Source: Corticibacter populi
GTDB lineage: Bacteria > Pseudomonadota > Gammaproteobacteria > Burkholderiales > Burkholderiaceae_C
Assembly (NCBI RefSeq): GCF_004217315.1
Contig: NZ_SGWR01000002.1
Location: 116,414-180,413 of the forward strand
Direction: 5' to 3'
DNA length: 64,000 nucleotides
Shown: positions 28,850 to 39,330 of the stretch, piece after piece
How the letters are laid out: each line of letters begins with the position of its first letter
Numbering within the stretch: position 1 is the first letter of the stretch
Made by a program: the position numbers and the translations under genes
Notes under the pieces: generated by a model
The model's input: only the letters and a program-made list of their open reading frames with translations
Told to the model about the DNA's origin: nothing
Databases searched by the model: none

Positions 28850-29937
28850 GCGGCCACTCCTTCGCGCCCGGTGCGCACGGTCTCGCAGGCCTGCACGATG
28901 GCTTCCACCGCGCCGGTCTGCGCCAGTGCATGGGCCTTCTCGGCCCGGCGCAGCAGTTCCTCGCGAGTGAGGCCTTGCAGGAAATCGGCCAGCGCCTGCG
29001 GCGTCAGCTCCGCCTGCTGCTCCAGCCAGGCTGCGCCGGCATCGACCAGATAGCGGGCGTTGGTGGTCTGGTGATCGTCCACCGCATGCGGGAACGGTAC
29101 GAAATACGCTGCCGCGCCCACGGCGGCCAGCTCGGTAACGGTGCTGGCACCGGCGCGGCACAGCACCAGATCGGCCTGCGCAAATGCGGCAGCCGTATCC
29201 TGGATGAAAGGGGTCAGTTCAGCTTGCACTTGGGCAGCCTCGTAGTTGCTCTGGAGTTCGTCGATTTGCTTGGCGCCGCTCTGGTGCAGCACCTGGGGTC
29301 TGGCGTTCACCGGAATCAATGCCAGCGCCTGCGGCACGATGGTGTTGAGCGCCCTGGCACCCAGGCTGCCGCCCACCACCAGCAGGCGCAGCGCGCCAAA
29401 GCGCCCGGCAAAGCGCTGCGCGGGCGCTGCCTGCTGCAGGAATTCGGCCCGCAGCGGGTTGCCGACCTGGGCCGCACCTGGCATCACACCGGGAAATGCC
29501 GTGAAGGTCTGGCGCGCCAGCCGCGCCAGCAGCTTGTTGGAGAGGCCCGCCACCGAGTTCTGCTCGTGCAGCAGAACCGGCACGCCCGCCAGCCGCGCGG
29601 CCACACCTCCGGGCATGGTGATGTAACCACCGAAGCCCAGTACCACATCGGGCCGCACGCGGCGCATTACCTGGAGAGCCTGGCGCACCGCAGCCACCAG
29701 CTTGAAGGGCGCGGCCAGCAGCGTCCGCAGGCCCTTGCCGCGTACGCCGCCAAACTGCACGCCCTCGAAGGCAAAGCCGCGCTCGGGCACCAACCGGCTT
29801 TCCATGCCGCCGGGCACGCCCAGCCAGTGCACCTGCCAGCCATGCTCGCGCAAGGCCTCGGCCACCGCCAGACCCGGGAAGATGTGGCCGCCGGTGCCTC
29901 CGGCCATGATGAGGGCGGTCTTGCGCTGCTCGGTCAT
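28846..29937 (-). CDS. murG: Undecaprenyl-PP-MurNAc-pentapeptide GlcNAc transferase
   Basis: 363 residues from the ATG at 29937, which has GGAGG eight bases upstream. GT28 signature at the N-terminus ([22 protein letters not shown]), [34 protein letters not shown], and the UDP-GlcNAc site [15 protein letters not shown] with [14 protein letters not shown]. It converts lipid I to lipid II at the inner membrane face. Unlike its neighbours it does not overlap the upstream gene: an 80-bp segment that looks duplicated separates it from ftsW. Confidence 0.98.
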   Translation of the reverse strand: MTEQRKTALIMAGGTGGHIFPGLAVAEALREHGWQVHWLGVPGGMESRLVPERGFAFEGVQFGGVRGKGLRTLLAAPFKLVAAVRQALQVMRRVRPDVVLGFGGYITMPGGVAARLAGVPVLLHEQNSVAGLSNKLLARLARQTFTAFPGVMPGAAQVGNPLRAEFLQQAAPAQRFAGRFGALRLLVVGGSLGARALNTIVPQALALIPVNARPQVLHQSGAKQIDELQSNYEAAQVQAELTPFIQDTAAAFAQADLVLCRAGASTVTELAAVGAAAYFVPFPHAVDDHQTTNARYLVDAGAAWLEQQAELTPQALADFLQGLTREELLRRAEKAHALAQTGAVEAIVQACETVRTGREGVAA

Positions 29938-30047
29938 ACGCGGCCTCCGCGCACGAGGGCGCATGCGCGCCGGGCAGCGCAGCGCGCTGCGATTCCGTTG
30001 TGGCGAAGCAGAATTCTCATACGCGGCCTCCGCGCATGAGAATTCTG
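29934..30047. repeat. Local duplication and inverted repeat at the ftsW-murG junction
   Basis: TCATACGCGGCCTCCGCGCA occurs twice, at 29934-29953 and 30017-30036, 83 bp apart. Read on the minus strand each copy is a GGAGG ribosome-binding site, GCCGCGT and ATGA. In copy one the ATG is the murG start; in copy two the TGA is the ftsW stop. The second copy is framed by an 11-bp perfect inverted repeat, CAGAATTCTCA (30009-30019) and TGAGAATTCTG (30037-30047). Confidence 0.85.
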
Positions 30048-31282
30048 TTTTCGTAATCCACCCGCAGCACCACCGCCATCGCGATCAGGTTCATCAGGAT
30101 GGCCGAGCCGCCGAAGCTCATCAGCGGCAGCGTCAGGCCCTTGGTGGGCAGCGCGCCCAGGTTCACGCCCATGTTGATGAAGGCCTGGAAGCCGATCCAC
30201 AGTCCAATGCCCTGTGCCACCAGCCCCGAGAAGATGCGGTCTAGCGCGACGGCCTGGCGGCCGATGGTCATGATGCGGCGTGTCAGCCAGAAGAAGAGGC
30301 CGATCAGCACCACCACGCCCACCAGCCCGAATTCCTCGCCGATGACGGCCATCAGGAAGTCGGTGTGCGCCTCGGGCAACCAGTGCAGTTTCTCGACGCT
30401 GCCGCCCAGGCCCACGCCGGTGACCTCGCCGCGGCCAATGGCGATCAGCGAGTGCGAGAGCTGGTAGCCCTTGCCGAGGCGGTGCTCTTCCGACCACGGG
30501 TCGAGATAGGCGAAGATGCGCTCGCGCCGCCAGGGCGAAGAGCCGATCATGAAGGCAAAGGCCAGCGCCAGCGTCAGCACCGTGATGAAGAAGCCGCGGA
30601 TGTTCACGCCGCCGAGGAACAGGATGCCCACGCCGACCACCGCGACCACCACGAAGGCGCCCATGTCGGGCTCGGCCAGCAGCAGCACGCCGATGGTCGC
30701 CACCGTCACGCCGATGGGCAGTACGGCGCGGAAAAACTGCTCGCGCACGTCCATGCGGCGCACCATGTAGTCGGCCGCGTAGACTACCAGCACCAGCTTG
30801 GCCAGCTCGGAAGGCTGGAAGCGCATCACGCCCAGCGGCAACCAGCGCCGCGCGCCGTTGACGGAGATGCCGATGCCCGGAATCAGCACCAGCACCAGCA
30901 GCGCAATGGTGCCCAGCAGCAACCACGAGGCGTTGCGCCGCCAGGTGTCCATCGGGATCTGGAACACCGTCACCGCCGCGATGAAGGCCACGCCGATGGA
31001 GATGATGTGCCGGATCAGGAAGAACTCGTTGTTCATGCTGCCAAAGCGCGGGTTGTCGGCCATCGCGATGGAGGCCGAGTACACCATCACCACGCTCCAC
31101 GACAGGATCGCCACCAGCACACCGAGCAGCGCCTGGTCGACTGCCTGCACCACCGGCACGCTCGCCGAGGTCTTGTAGCGGTACTCCAGCCCGGCCGAAC
31201 GCACCGGCAGGTCGAGCGGCTCCTCGTGGCGCGCCTTCCAGCGCTGCCACCAGGATTTGGGAATCGGCTTGGCCATGCTCAT
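30017..31282 (-). CDS. ftsW: Lipid II polymerase (SEDS) FtsW
   Basis: 421 residues from the ATG at 31282 (ATGA overlap with murD). SEDS membrane protein with about ten helices. Diagnostic segments: [31 protein letters not shown], the catalytic-loop region with [22 protein letters not shown], and the C-terminal [19 protein letters not shown]. It polymerises septal glycan with FtsI, which is encoded in the same operon. The N-terminal cytoplasmic tail of about 40 residues is rich in Trp, Lys and Arg. The stop is followed by the duplicated segment before murG. Confidence 0.98.
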   Translation of the reverse strand: MSMAKPIPKSWWQRWKARHEEPLDLPVRSAGLEYRYKTSASVPVVQAVDQALLGVLVAILSWSVVMVYSASIAMADNPRFGSMNNEFFLIRHIISIGVAFIAAVTVFQIPMDTWRRNASWLLLGTIALLVLVLIPGIGISVNGARRWLPLGVMRFQPSELAKLVLVVYAADYMVRRMDVREQFFRAVLPIGVTVATIGVLLLAEPDMGAFVVVAVVGVGILFLGGVNIRGFFITVLTLALAFAFMIGSSPWRRERIFAYLDPWSEEHRLGKGYQLSHSLIAIGRGEVTGVGLGGSVEKLHWLPEAHTDFLMAVIGEEFGLVGVVVLIGLFFWLTRRIMTIGRQAVALDRIFSGLVAQGIGLWIGFQAFINMGVNLGALPTKGLTLPLMSFGGSAILMNLIAMAVVLRVDYENRILMRGGRV

Positions 31283-33036
31283 GCCAGCACCTCCAGGTCC
31301 TGGCCGGCGTCCAGCGCCAGTGCCCGCACCGCGTCGACGAAGACCTCTGCGCGGTGCGCGTAGTTGCGGAACATGTCCAGGCTGGCGCATGCCGGCGACA
31401 GCAGCACCGCATCGCCCGCCTGGGCCAGCACCGCGGCCTGGCGCACCGCCTCGGGCAGGTCGGCGGCGTGCTGCAACGGCACGCCGGTCTCTTGCAGGGC
31501 GGCCTCGATGAGCGCCGCGTCGCGGCCGATCAGCACTGCCGCGCGCGTGCTTTGCGCCACGGCATCGGCCAGTTGCGTGAAGTCCTGGCCCTTGCCGTCG
31601 CCACCCAGGATCACAACCAGGCGCCGCTCGGCGCCCAGGCCGCGCAGCGCCGCCTCGGTGGCGCCGATGTTGGTGCCTTTGCTGTCGTCGAAATACTCGA
31701 CGCCGCCGACGATGCCGATGGGCTGCACGCGATGCGGCTCGCCGCGGTACTCGCGCAGGCCATGCAGCATCGGCGCCAGTTGGGCGCCCGCGCTGCTGGC
31801 CAGTGCCAGCGCCGCCAACGCATTGCTGGCGTTGTGCCGGCCGCGGATGCGCATGGCGTCGGCCGGCATCAGGCGCTGGATGAAGACCTCGGCCTCGGCA
31901 CTGCGGCGGCGCATGCCGCCTTCAGGCTCCTCGCCATGCGCACGCACCAGCCAAGCCAAGCCGTTGACAACTTCCAGACCCCAATCGCCCAGGCGCACCG
32001 GCACGTCCAGGCCAAAGCTCGTCCAGGCGCGCTCGGTGGTCTTCCTGCGGCCTTTGCCGGCTGGTGCATCGACCGGCAGCAAGGCCGGCAGCTGCGCCAT
32101 GGTGAGGGCATCGTCGCGATTGGCGATGATGCGGCCCTGACGGCCATAGACCTTGGTCTTGGCGGCCAGATAGGCAGCCTCGCTGCCGTGCCAGTCGATG
32201 TGGTCCTGGCTGATGTTGAGGATCACGCCGGCACTGGGCTCGAAGCCGGTGGAGTATTCGAGCTGGAAGCTCGAGAGTTCCAGCACCCAGGCCTGGGGCA
32301 TGGCGCGCACGAAGGCACTCTCGGGAGCTGCGGCAGGGGCAGTGGCGATGGAAGCAAGGTCCGTCGCATCGGCAACCCTCGGCGTTTCAGCCCCCACCTC
32401 GGCGGCGGCATCGATATTCGGGCCGGCGGGCTCATCGGCGGCAGCCGGTGCATCCGCCGTGGCGGCTGCATCCTCCTGATCCGCTTCGGCGGCGGCGCTG
32501 CGAGCCGCATCGAGCCGCTCAGCCAGCGTATCGAGCATGCTCGGCCCGATGTTGCCGGCCACGGCCACGCGCTGGCCAGCCCGCTCAAGCAACAGGCCCG
32601 TCAGACTGGTGACGGTGGTCTTGCCATTCGTTCCGGTGATCGCCAGCACCTGCGGTGCGTAGCCCTCCTGTTCGCGCAGCCGCGCCAGCGCCTGGCCGAA
32701 GAGATCGAGCTCGCCGCCGAAGAACACGCCACTCTGGCGCGCAGCCTCGCGCACCTCGGCCACGGCCGCAGGCGAAAGGCCCGGCGAGCAGTACACGGCG
32801 GCGGCCACCACATGCCCGACCTCGTCGTGCAGCAAGGCGGCTCCGAAGGCGCCGGTGACGAACTCGGCCTGCGGCACCTCCTGCCGCAGTGCGGCCAGCT
32901 GCGGCGGCACATCGCGCGTGTCGGCCACGCGCACCTGCTGGCCCTGCTGCGCGCACCAGCGCGCCATGGCCAGGCCCGACTGGCCCAGGCCCAGGATCAG
33001 CGTGAAGGGTGCGTTGCGTGGCGTCTGCGTGTTCAT
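31279..33036 (-). CDS. murD: UDP-N-acetylmuramoyl-L-alanine-D-glutamate ligase with Ala-rich insertion
   Basis: 585 residues, against about 440 in E. coli. N-terminal [16 protein letters not shown]-loop [15 protein letters not shown] near residue 135, [34 protein letters not shown], and [15 protein letters not shown] are all intact. Between VAGNIGP and [10 protein letters not shown] lies an insertion of about 65 residues (176-243) made mostly of Ala, Asp, Glu and Pro, low complexity and probably disordered. It adds D-Glu to UDP-MurNAc-L-Ala. Four bases separate it from mraY. Confidence 0.96.
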   Translation of the reverse strand: MNTQTPRNAPFTLILGLGQSGLAMARWCAQQGQQVRVADTRDVPPQLAALRQEVPQAEFVTGAFGAALLHDEVGHVVAAAVYCSPGLSPAAVAEVREAARQSGVFFGGELDLFGQALARLREQEGYAPQVLAITGTNGKTTVTSLTGLLLERAGQRVAVAGNIGPSMLDTLAERLDAARSAAAEADQEDAAATADAPAAADEPAGPNIDAAAEVGAETPRVADATDLASIATAPAAAPESAFVRAMPQAWVLELSSFQLEYSTGFEPSAGVILNISQDHIDWHGSEAAYLAAKTKVYGRQGRIIANRDDALTMAQLPALLPVDAPAGKGRRKTTERAWTSFGLDVPVRLGDWGLEVVNGLAWLVRAHGEEPEGGMRRRSAEAEVFIQRLMPADAMRIRGRHNASNALAALALASSAGAQLAPMLHGLREYRGEPHRVQPIGIVGGVEYFDDSKGTNIGATEAALRGLGAERRLVVILGGDGKGQDFTQLADAVAQSTRAAVLIGRDAALIEAALQETGVPLQHAADLPEAVRQAAVLAQAGDAVLLSPACASLDMFRNYAHRAEVFVDAVRALALDAGQDLEVLA

Positions 33037-33040
33037 GCGT

Positions 33041-34219
33041 TCACCTCAGCTTCAGCGTGGAGAGGCCGGCCAGGCACAGGAACATGGTGATGATCCAGAA
33101 GCGCACCACCACCTGGGTTTCCTTCCAGCCCTTCTTCTCGAAGTGGTGGTGCAGCGGCGCCATCAGGAAGAGGCGCCGGCCCTCGCCATAGCGGCGACGG
33201 GTGTATTTGAACCAGGTCACCTGCAGCATCACCGAGAGCGCCTCGGCCACGAAGATGCCGCCCATGATGGCCAGCACGAACTCCTGCCGCACGATCACCG
33301 CGATGGTGCCCAACGCGCCGCCGAGTGCCAGCGCACCGACATCGCCCATGAAGACCTGGGCCGGATAGGTGTTGAACCACAGGAAGGCCAGGCCCGCGCC
33401 GGCCATGGCCGCGCAGAACACCAGCAGCTCGCCGGTGCCCGGGATGAAAGGGAACAGCAGGTAGCGCGAATACACGGCGTTGCCGGTGATGTAGGCGAAC
33501 ACGCCCAGCGCCGAGCCGACCATGACCACCGGCATGATGGCCAGCCCGTCGAGCCCGTCGGTGAAGTTGACGGCATTGCTGGAGCCGACGATGACCAGGA
33601 AGCTCAGGATCACGAAGCCCAGCACGCCCAGCGGATAGGCGATCTGCTTGAAGAACGGCACCAACAGCTCGGTGTTGAGCTGGAAGCGGGGCGAGAAGCC
33701 GGAGCGGACCCAATCGGCGAACAGGCCCAAGACCTTGAGATTGGAGTCTTCCGAGATGCTGAAGGCCAGGTAGATCGAAGCGACGAGGCCGATGATGGTC
33801 TGCAGCAGGAACTTCTGGCGCGAACGCATGCCCTCGGGGTCCTTGTTGACGACCTTCTTCCAGTCGTCCATCCAGCCGATGGCGCCAAAGCCCAACGTCA
33901 CCAGCAGCACGATCCAGACGAAACGGTTGGACAGATCGGCCCACAGCAAAGTGGCGATGGCGATGGCCAGCAGGATCAGCACGCCGCCCATGGTCGGCGT
34001 ACCGCTCTTGGCCAGGTGCGACTGCACGCCATACTCGCGCACGGGCTGGCCGATCTTGAGCGCGGTCAGGTAGCGGATCACCTTGGGGCCGGCAAACCAG
34101 CCGATCACCAGTGCCGTCATCGCCGCCATCACGGCGCGCAGCGTCAGGTACTGGAAGGCGCGCAGAAAGCTCAGTTCCGGCGAGAGGCTTTGCAGCCATT
34201 GGCTCAGCCACAAAATCAT
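33041..34219 (-). CDS. mraY: Phospho-N-acetylmuramoyl-pentapeptide transferase
   Basis: 392 residues, about ten membrane helices. The catalytic aspartates lie in GWMDDWKK and [16 protein letters not shown]. The conserved PTMGGVLIL, the C-terminal [15 protein letters not shown] and VVRFWII are present. It makes lipid I from UDP-MurNAc-pentapeptide and undecaprenyl phosphate in the inner membrane. It overlaps murF by four bases. Confidence 0.98.
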   Translation of the reverse strand: MILWLSQWLQSLSPELSFLRAFQYLTLRAVMAAMTALVIGWFAGPKVIRYLTALKIGQPVREYGVQSHLAKSGTPTMGGVLILLAIAIATLLWADLSNRFVWIVLLVTLGFGAIGWMDDWKKVVNKDPEGMRSRQKFLLQTIIGLVASIYLAFSISEDSNLKVLGLFADWVRSGFSPRFQLNTELLVPFFKQIAYPLGVLGFVILSFLVIVGSSNAVNFTDGLDGLAIMPVVMVGSALGVFAYITGNAVYSRYLLFPFIPGTGELLVFCAAMAGAGLAFLWFNTYPAQVFMGDVGALALGGALGTIAVIVRQEFVLAIMGGIFVAEALSVMLQVTWFKYTRRRYGEGRRLFLMAPLHHHFEKKGWKETQVVVRFWIITMFLCLAGLSTLKLR

Positions 34220-35637
34220 GCCACCACCCTCCCGCTCGCGTGGCCATCGGCCTCGAGCACATGCGCGACGGCGCGCTCCATGCCCATGAAGCGCGAGCCC
34301 TTGACCAGCGTGCTGGCCGCCAGCGGCGCCTGCACGTCCAGCGCCTGCAGGAGCGCCGCCATGTCCGGCAAATGGCGCGCGCCACTGCCGAAAGCCTGCG
34401 CCGCGTGGCGCGCCAGTTCACCCACTGTCAGCAATCCGTCCACTCCCTTGGCCTTGGCGTATTCCCCCGCCTCGGCATGAAATTGAGCGCCCTGCTCGCC
34501 CACCTCGCCCATGTCGCCCAGCACCAGCAGGCGCGGCGCGGGCAATTCGGCCAGTACCTCGATGGCGGCACGCACCGAGTCGGGGTTGGCGTTGTAGCTG
34601 TCATCGATCAGCACCTGACTGGTGCCATCGTCGTGACGCAACACATGCCAGGCGCTGCGCCCCTTGACGGGCCGGAAGTCAGCCAGCCCCCGCACGATCG
34701 CCTCCGGCGCGATGCCGGCGGCGAGCGCGCAGGCCACGGCCGCCAGCGCATTGCGCAGGTTGTGGCGGCCCAGCACCTGCAGCGCAGCCTCCAGCTGGCC
34801 AACGGGTGTGCGCACGGTGATTTGCCAGCCAGCCTCGCTCCAACGGGCCTTGGCCAGCGCCACCGGACTGTCATTGGCGCCGAACTCGATGCGGCGGCGC
34901 CCGGCCGCCAGCTCGCGCCACAGCGGCGCGAAGGCATCGTCGCCCGGAAACACCGCCACGCCACCGGCAGGCAGGCTTTGCAGCACGCTGCCGTTCTCGC
35001 GCGCCACCGCCTCGACCGAACCCATGAACTCCAGATGCTCGCGCTGGGCGTTGTTGACCAGCGCCACGGTGGGTTGGGCAATCGCCGCCAGCTCGGCAAT
35101 CTCGCCGGAATGGTTCATGCCCAGCTCCAGCACGGCGGCGCGCTGGCCGGCGCGCAGGCGCAGCGCCATCAGCGGCACCCCGATCGCATTGTTGAGGTTG
35201 CCGATGGTGGCCATGGCGGCATCGCCATAGGCGGCCCGCAGGATGCTGGCGAGCATCTGCGTGACGGTGGTCTTGCCATTGCTGCCGGTCACGGCGATCA
35301 CCGGCATGTCGAACTGGCGGCGCCACTGGCGTGCCAGCGCGCCCAGGCCCTCCAGCGTGTCGGCCACTTCGATGCAAGGCAGCTCCGCCGGTGCTCGACC
35401 GGCCTGCACGATGGCGGCCGCGGCACCGGCGGCACGTGCCTGCGTCAGAAAGTCATGCGCGTCAAAACGCTCGCCCACCAGGGCGACGAACAGGTCGCCC
35501 GGCTGTAGGCTGCGGCTGTCGGTGTGCACACGGGCGACTGGCACGGCAGCGGCATCGACTCCGGGCGGCAACCGCAGTTGCGCGCCGGGCAACTCCCGGA
35601 CAATCCATGCATGGGCCTGGGCCAACGTCATCATCAT
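34216..35637 (-). CDS. murF: UDP-MurNAc-tripeptide-D-alanyl-D-alanine ligase
   Basis: 473 residues. The first ATG (35637) overlaps the murE stop as ATGA, which sets the start. Mur ligase P-loop [44 protein letters not shown], and [18 protein letters not shown]. It adds D-Ala-D-Ala from DdlB to complete the pentapeptide precursor. Confidence 0.98.
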   Translation of the reverse strand: MMMTLAQAHAWIVRELPGAQLRLPPGVDAAAVPVARVHTDSRSLQPGDLFVALVGERFDAHDFLTQARAAGAAAAIVQAGRAPAELPCIEVADTLEGLGALARQWRRQFDMPVIAVTGSNGKTTVTQMLASILRAAYGDAAMATIGNLNNAIGVPLMALRLRAGQRAAVLELGMNHSGEIAELAAIAQPTVALVNNAQREHLEFMGSVEAVARENGSVLQSLPAGGVAVFPGDDAFAPLWRELAAGRRRIEFGANDSPVALAKARWSEAGWQITVRTPVGQLEAALQVLGRHNLRNALAAVACALAAGIAPEAIVRGLADFRPVKGRSAWHVLRHDDGTSQVLIDDSYNANPDSVRAAIEVLAELPAPRLLVLGDMGEVGEQGAQFHAEAGEYAKAKGVDGLLTVGELARHAAQAFGSGARHLPDMAALLQALDVQAPLAASTLVKGSRFMGMERAVAHVLEADGHASGRVVA

Positions 35638-37247
35638 GCCGAGAGCTCCTGCGGCTGCGTCCAGTGCGCCAGCGCCGCCTTGGCCTCTTCGAGGTCGGAG
35701 AAGTGGCGGCGCACGCCCTGCACGTCCTGGTAGTCCTCATGGCCCTTGCCGGCGACCAGCACCACGTCCGGCTCGGCGGCGGCGGCCACTGCGGCCAGGA
35801 TGGCGCGGCGGCGGTCCGGCTCGGTGCGCACGCCGGCGCGCTGCTGCGGCGCCAGGCCGGCCTCGATCTGCGAAATGATGTCCAAGGGATTCTCCGAACG
35901 CGGGTTGTCGCTGGTGATCCACAGCGCATCCGCATGGCTGGCGGCAGCCTGCGCCATCAGCGGGCGCTTGCCGGCGTCGCGGTCGCCGCCGCAGCCAAAA
36001 ACACAGAACAGGCGCCCACCGCGTTGCGCAGCCACCGGCCGCAACGCTGCCAGCACCGAAGCCAGCGCATCGGGTGTGTGGGCGTAATCAACCACCACCA
36101 GCGGCTGACCGGTGCCGCCACTCGCCTGCATGCGCCCGGGCACCGCCGGCAGCGCGGCGCACAGCGTGGCAACGGCTGCCAGCGGCAGGCCCAGCGCACG
36201 CAGGCTGCCGATGACGGCCAGCACATTCATGACATTGAAGCGCCCGGCCAGCGGCGCCTGCACGGCCACCGAAGCCAAGGGGGCAAGGCCGGCGCCGGCA
36301 CTGTCGGCCGAGGCATACTCATCGAGCTGGAATGCCACGCCACCGCCAGCGAAGCGCAGCGCCCGCGCCACCAGCCGTGCCGCAGGCACGGCGCCACCAT
36401 TGGCATCATCCGCCGTGGCATAGGTCCACAGGTCCACACCGCCGCGCGCGCCCACATCGGCGGTCAGCACCGCGCCGAAGGCATCCTCGACATTGATGAC
36501 GGCCGCCTCCAGCCCTGGCCAGCCAAACAGGATGCGCTTGGCCTGTCCATAGGCGGACATGCTGCCGTGGTAGTCGAGATGGTCCTGCGTGAGATTGGTG
36601 AACACCGCCACGCGGATCGGCGTGCCGTTGAGCCTGCCCTGTTCCAGGCCGATCGATGAAGCCTCCATCGCACAAGCGCGCACGCCGGCCTGTCGCAGTC
36701 CGTGCAGCACCGACTGCAGTTGCAACGCATCGGGCGAGGTCAGGCCGGTGGCATGCAGTGCCGGCAGCGCGCCCACGCCCAGCGTGCCCACCAGGCCTGC
36801 GCCACCCCATTGGCGCTGCAGCAGATGGGCCAGCCACCAGCTCACGCTGGTCTTGCCGTTGGTGCCGGTAACGGCCACCACCGCCATGTCCTGGGCAGGT
36901 TGGCCCCACCATTGCGCAGCGATGATGCCGCTGGCCTGCTGCAGGCCCGGGTACAGCACCACGCGCGCCTGCCAGAAGGGCGGCAGGCCGGCGAGGTGCG
37001 CCTGGGCGCCATCGGCCTCGATCAGGGCCGCGCTGCAGCCAGCCTCGAAGGCTCGGGCCAGGTAGGCGCGGCCATCAGCATGGCGACCGGGCCAGGCCAT
37101 GAAAACATCACCGGCGCGCAGCTGCCGGCTGTCGCTGCGGAGCGCGGCACCCGGCGCGGCATGACCGAGCAGCCAGGTCACGGCGGCCCTGGGCGCCTCG
37201 ATCCGGGAAGGCTGCGCCGACTGCGGCATGGGTTTGAGGGGCATCAT
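35634..37247 (-). CDS. murE: UDP-MurNAc-L-Ala-D-Glu-2,6-diaminopimelate ligase
   Basis: 537 residues. P-loop AVTGTNGKTSVSWWLAHL, EASSIGLEQGRL, FTNLTQDHLDYHGSM, DYAHTPDALA, and the DNPR motif in WITSDNPRSENP, which marks meso-diaminopimelate rather than lysine addition. GKGHEDYQ near the C-terminus is also conserved. It overlaps both ftsI and murF by four bases. Confidence 0.98.
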   Translation of the reverse strand: MMPLKPMPQSAQPSRIEAPRAAVTWLLGHAAPGAALRSDSRQLRAGDVFMAWPGRHADGRAYLARAFEAGCSAALIEADGAQAHLAGLPPFWQARVVLYPGLQQASGIIAAQWWGQPAQDMAVVAVTGTNGKTSVSWWLAHLLQRQWGGAGLVGTLGVGALPALHATGLTSPDALQLQSVLHGLRQAGVRACAMEASSIGLEQGRLNGTPIRVAVFTNLTQDHLDYHGSMSAYGQAKRILFGWPGLEAAVINVEDAFGAVLTADVGARGGVDLWTYATADDANGGAVPAARLVARALRFAGGGVAFQLDEYASADSAGAGLAPLASVAVQAPLAGRFNVMNVLAVIGSLRALGLPLAAVATLCAALPAVPGRMQASGGTGQPLVVVDYAHTPDALASVLAALRPVAAQRGGRLFCVFGCGGDRDAGKRPLMAQAAASHADALWITSDNPRSENPLDIISQIEAGLAPQQRAGVRTEPDRRRAILAAVAAAAEPDVVLVAGKGHEDYQDVQGVRRHFSDLEEAKAALAHWTQPQELSA

Positions 37248-39001
37248 GGCAGCACCTCCTCCTCGACCGCGGTGGCGACGATGCGCGGCTTGACGTCCAT
37301 GTCCGGCTGCACGGCCAGCAGGCGCAAACTCTGCTGCACCACCTGGCTGAACACCGGTGCGGCCACGGCACCGCCGTAGTAGATGCCGGCACCGGGCTCG
37401 TCGATCATCACCGCGACGATGATGCGCGGGTTGTCGATGGGGGCCATGCCCGTGAACCAGGAGCGGTACTTGTTGGCCGCGTAGCCACGCCCTTCCTGCT
37501 TGCGCGCCGTGCCCGACTTGCCACCGACCGAGTAGCCCTCGGTCTGCGCGCGCTGACCCGAACCACCCGGCGCGGCGGCCAGTTGCAGCATGTGGCGCAC
37601 GGCATCGGCGGTCTTCTCGGAGAAGACCTGCACGCCGATGGCGGGCCGGTCACGATGGATCAGCGTCACCGGCAGCAGCACGCCATGGTTGGCGAACACG
37701 GTGTAGGAGCGCGCCATCTGCAACAGGCTGGCCGAGAGGCCGTAGCCATAGGACATGGTGGCCTGCTCGACCGGACGCCAGGTCTTCCAGGGGCGCAGCC
37801 GGCCACTGGCCGCGCCGGGAAAACCGATCTGCGGACGCTCGCCAAAGCCGATGGTGGAATACACGTCCCACATGTAGCGCGGCTCCATCATCTGCGAGAG
37901 CTTGGTGGTGCCGACGTTGCTGGACTTCTGGATGATGCCCTCGACGGTGAGCACGCCGAAATTCTTCACGTCCGAGAGGCGCGCGCCACCCACGATGATG
38001 TGGCCAGGGTTGGTGTTGACGCTGGTCTGCGGCGTCACCAGCCCGGCCTCGAGCGCCATCGCCACGGTGAAGGGCTTCATGATCGAGCCGGGCTCGAATA
38101 CGTCGGTGAGCGCGCGGTTGCGCAATTGTTCGCCAGTGAGGTTGCGCCGCGAGGATGGGTCGAACGAAGGGTAGTTGGCCAGCGCCAGGATCTCGCCGGT
38201 GCGGGCATCGAGCACCACCACGCTGCCGGCCTTGGCCTTCTGCAGTTCGACCTGCTCGGCCAGCTTCTGGTAGGCGAAGAACTGCACCTTGCTGTCGATC
38301 GAGAGCTGGATGTCCTGCCCGTCGACCGGCGGCACCAGATCGCCCACGCTCTCGACGACCTGCCCGAGGCGGTTGCGGATCACCCGCCGCGAGCCGGCCT
38401 GGCCCGCCAGGCGCTCGTTGTAGGCCAGCTCGATGCCTTCCTGGCCCTCATCCTCGACGTTGGTGAAACCGACGATGTGAGCGGCCGCCATGCCTTCGGG
38501 GTACTCGCGCTTGTATTCCTTGCGCTGGTGGATGCCCTTGATCTTGAGCGCGGCGATCTGCTGGCCCACTTCCCAGTCGAGCTGGCGCTTGATCCAGACG
38601 AAGGTCTTGTCCTCATCCTCGAGCTTGGCCAGCAGCTCGGGCAACGGCATGCCCATCAGCCGCGCCATTTCGGCGAGCTGTGCGTGCACGGCGGGGTCGT
38701 TCTTCTCGACGTCCTCGGGAATGCCCCAGATGCTGGCGGCCGGTACGCTCGAAGCCAGGATGAGGCCGTTGCGGTCGACGATCTTGCCGCGGTTGGCCGG
38801 CAACGCCAGCGTGCGCGCATAGCGCACCTCGCCCTGGCGCAGGAAGAAGTCATTGCCCACCACCTGCACATACGCGGCGCGGGCGGCCAGCGCCGTGAAG
38901 CCCAGTGCCAGCGCCACCACCAGGAAGCGGCTGCGCCCCACCGGGGCCTTGCTGGCCAGCAGTGGACTGGTGGCGTAGGCGACGGGACGGGTGCGTTTCA
39001 T
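37244..39001 (-). CDS. ftsI: Septal peptidoglycan transpeptidase FtsI (PBP3)
   Basis: 585 residues. Cytoplasmic tail, one membrane helix near residues 24-45 (FLVVALALGFTALAARAAYV), pedestal domain (RGKIVDRNG), and class B transpeptidase domain. The catalytic triad motifs are SxxK in PGSIMKPFTVA, SxN in KSSNVGTTKLS, and KSGT in VGGKSGTARKQ. It crosslinks septal peptidoglycan in the periplasm with FtsW. It overlaps ftsL and murE by four bases. Confidence 0.98.
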   Translation of the reverse strand: MKRTRPVAYATSPLLASKAPVGRSRFLVVALALGFTALAARAAYVQVVGNDFFLRQGEVRYARTLALPANRGKIVDRNGLILASSVPAASIWGIPEDVEKNDPAVHAQLAEMARLMGMPLPELLAKLEDEDKTFVWIKRQLDWEVGQQIAALKIKGIHQRKEYKREYPEGMAAAHIVGFTNVEDEGQEGIELAYNERLAGQAGSRRVIRNRLGQVVESVGDLVPPVDGQDIQLSIDSKVQFFAYQKLAEQVELQKAKAGSVVVLDARTGEILALANYPSFDPSSRRNLTGEQLRNRALTDVFEPGSIMKPFTVAMALEAGLVTPQTSVNTNPGHIIVGGARLSDVKNFGVLTVEGIIQKSSNVGTTKLSQMMEPRYMWDVYSTIGFGERPQIGFPGAASGRLRPWKTWRPVEQATMSYGYGLSASLLQMARSYTVFANHGVLLPVTLIHRDRPAIGVQVFSEKTADAVRHMLQLAAAPGGSGQRAQTEGYSVGGKSGTARKQEGRGYAANKYRSWFTGMAPIDNPRIIVAVMIDEPGAGIYYGGAVAAPVFSQVVQQSLRLLAVQPDMDVKPRIVATAVEEEVLP

Positions 39002-39330
39002 CGTGCACCTCCCGTGGTGGTCACAGCGGCCGGTGCAGCCGGTGTTGCCGCTGCGGCGCCGGCAGCCGGCTCACGCACATAGCGGGTGGTGGCCGGCGCG
39101 GCCGGGCGCATCGCCAGTTCGGTGCGAGCGAACTGCTCGACGCGCGCTGCGGCGGCCTGGGCCCGCAGAATCACCTTGAGGGTTTCGGACTCGGTCTCGA
39201 GCTGGCGTGCCGCGGCCACTTCGCGATCCAGCTCCGAATAGAGGCGGCGCGAGTCATACTGCACGCGCACCAGAAACAACGCCGAGAGCACCAGCGCCAG
39301 CAACAGCAGAAGGTTCAGGCGAATCAGCAT
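38998..39330 (-). CDS. ftsL: Cell division protein FtsL
   Basis: 110 residues. One membrane helix at residues 3-22 ([19 protein letters not shown]), then a periplasmic heptad coiled coil ([30 protein letters not shown]) as in the FtsB/FtsL pair, and an Ala/Pro-rich tail. Size, place between rsmH and ftsI and topology identify it. It overlaps rsmH by seven bases and ftsI by four. Confidence 0.93.
   Translation of the reverse strand: MLIRLNLLLLLALVLSALFLVRVQYDSRRLYSELDREVAAARQLETESETLKVILRAQAAAARVEQFARTELAMRPAAPATTRYVREPAAGAAAATPAAPAAVTTTGGAR

Noticed and set aside
27464-29053. 529-codon plus-strand frame opposite murC and part of murG
   Set aside because: Covers two genuine overlapping genes and has His/Arg/Ala-rich sequence without domains.
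29934-31412. Alternative minus-strand frame over ftsW that runs to the murG start
   Set aside because: It is out of frame with FtsW, whose membrane helices and SEDS motifs are clear; the overlap only reflects the duplicated junction sequence.
31354-33090. 578-codon plus-strand frame opposite murD
   Set aside because: Shadow of murD; no motif or start signal.
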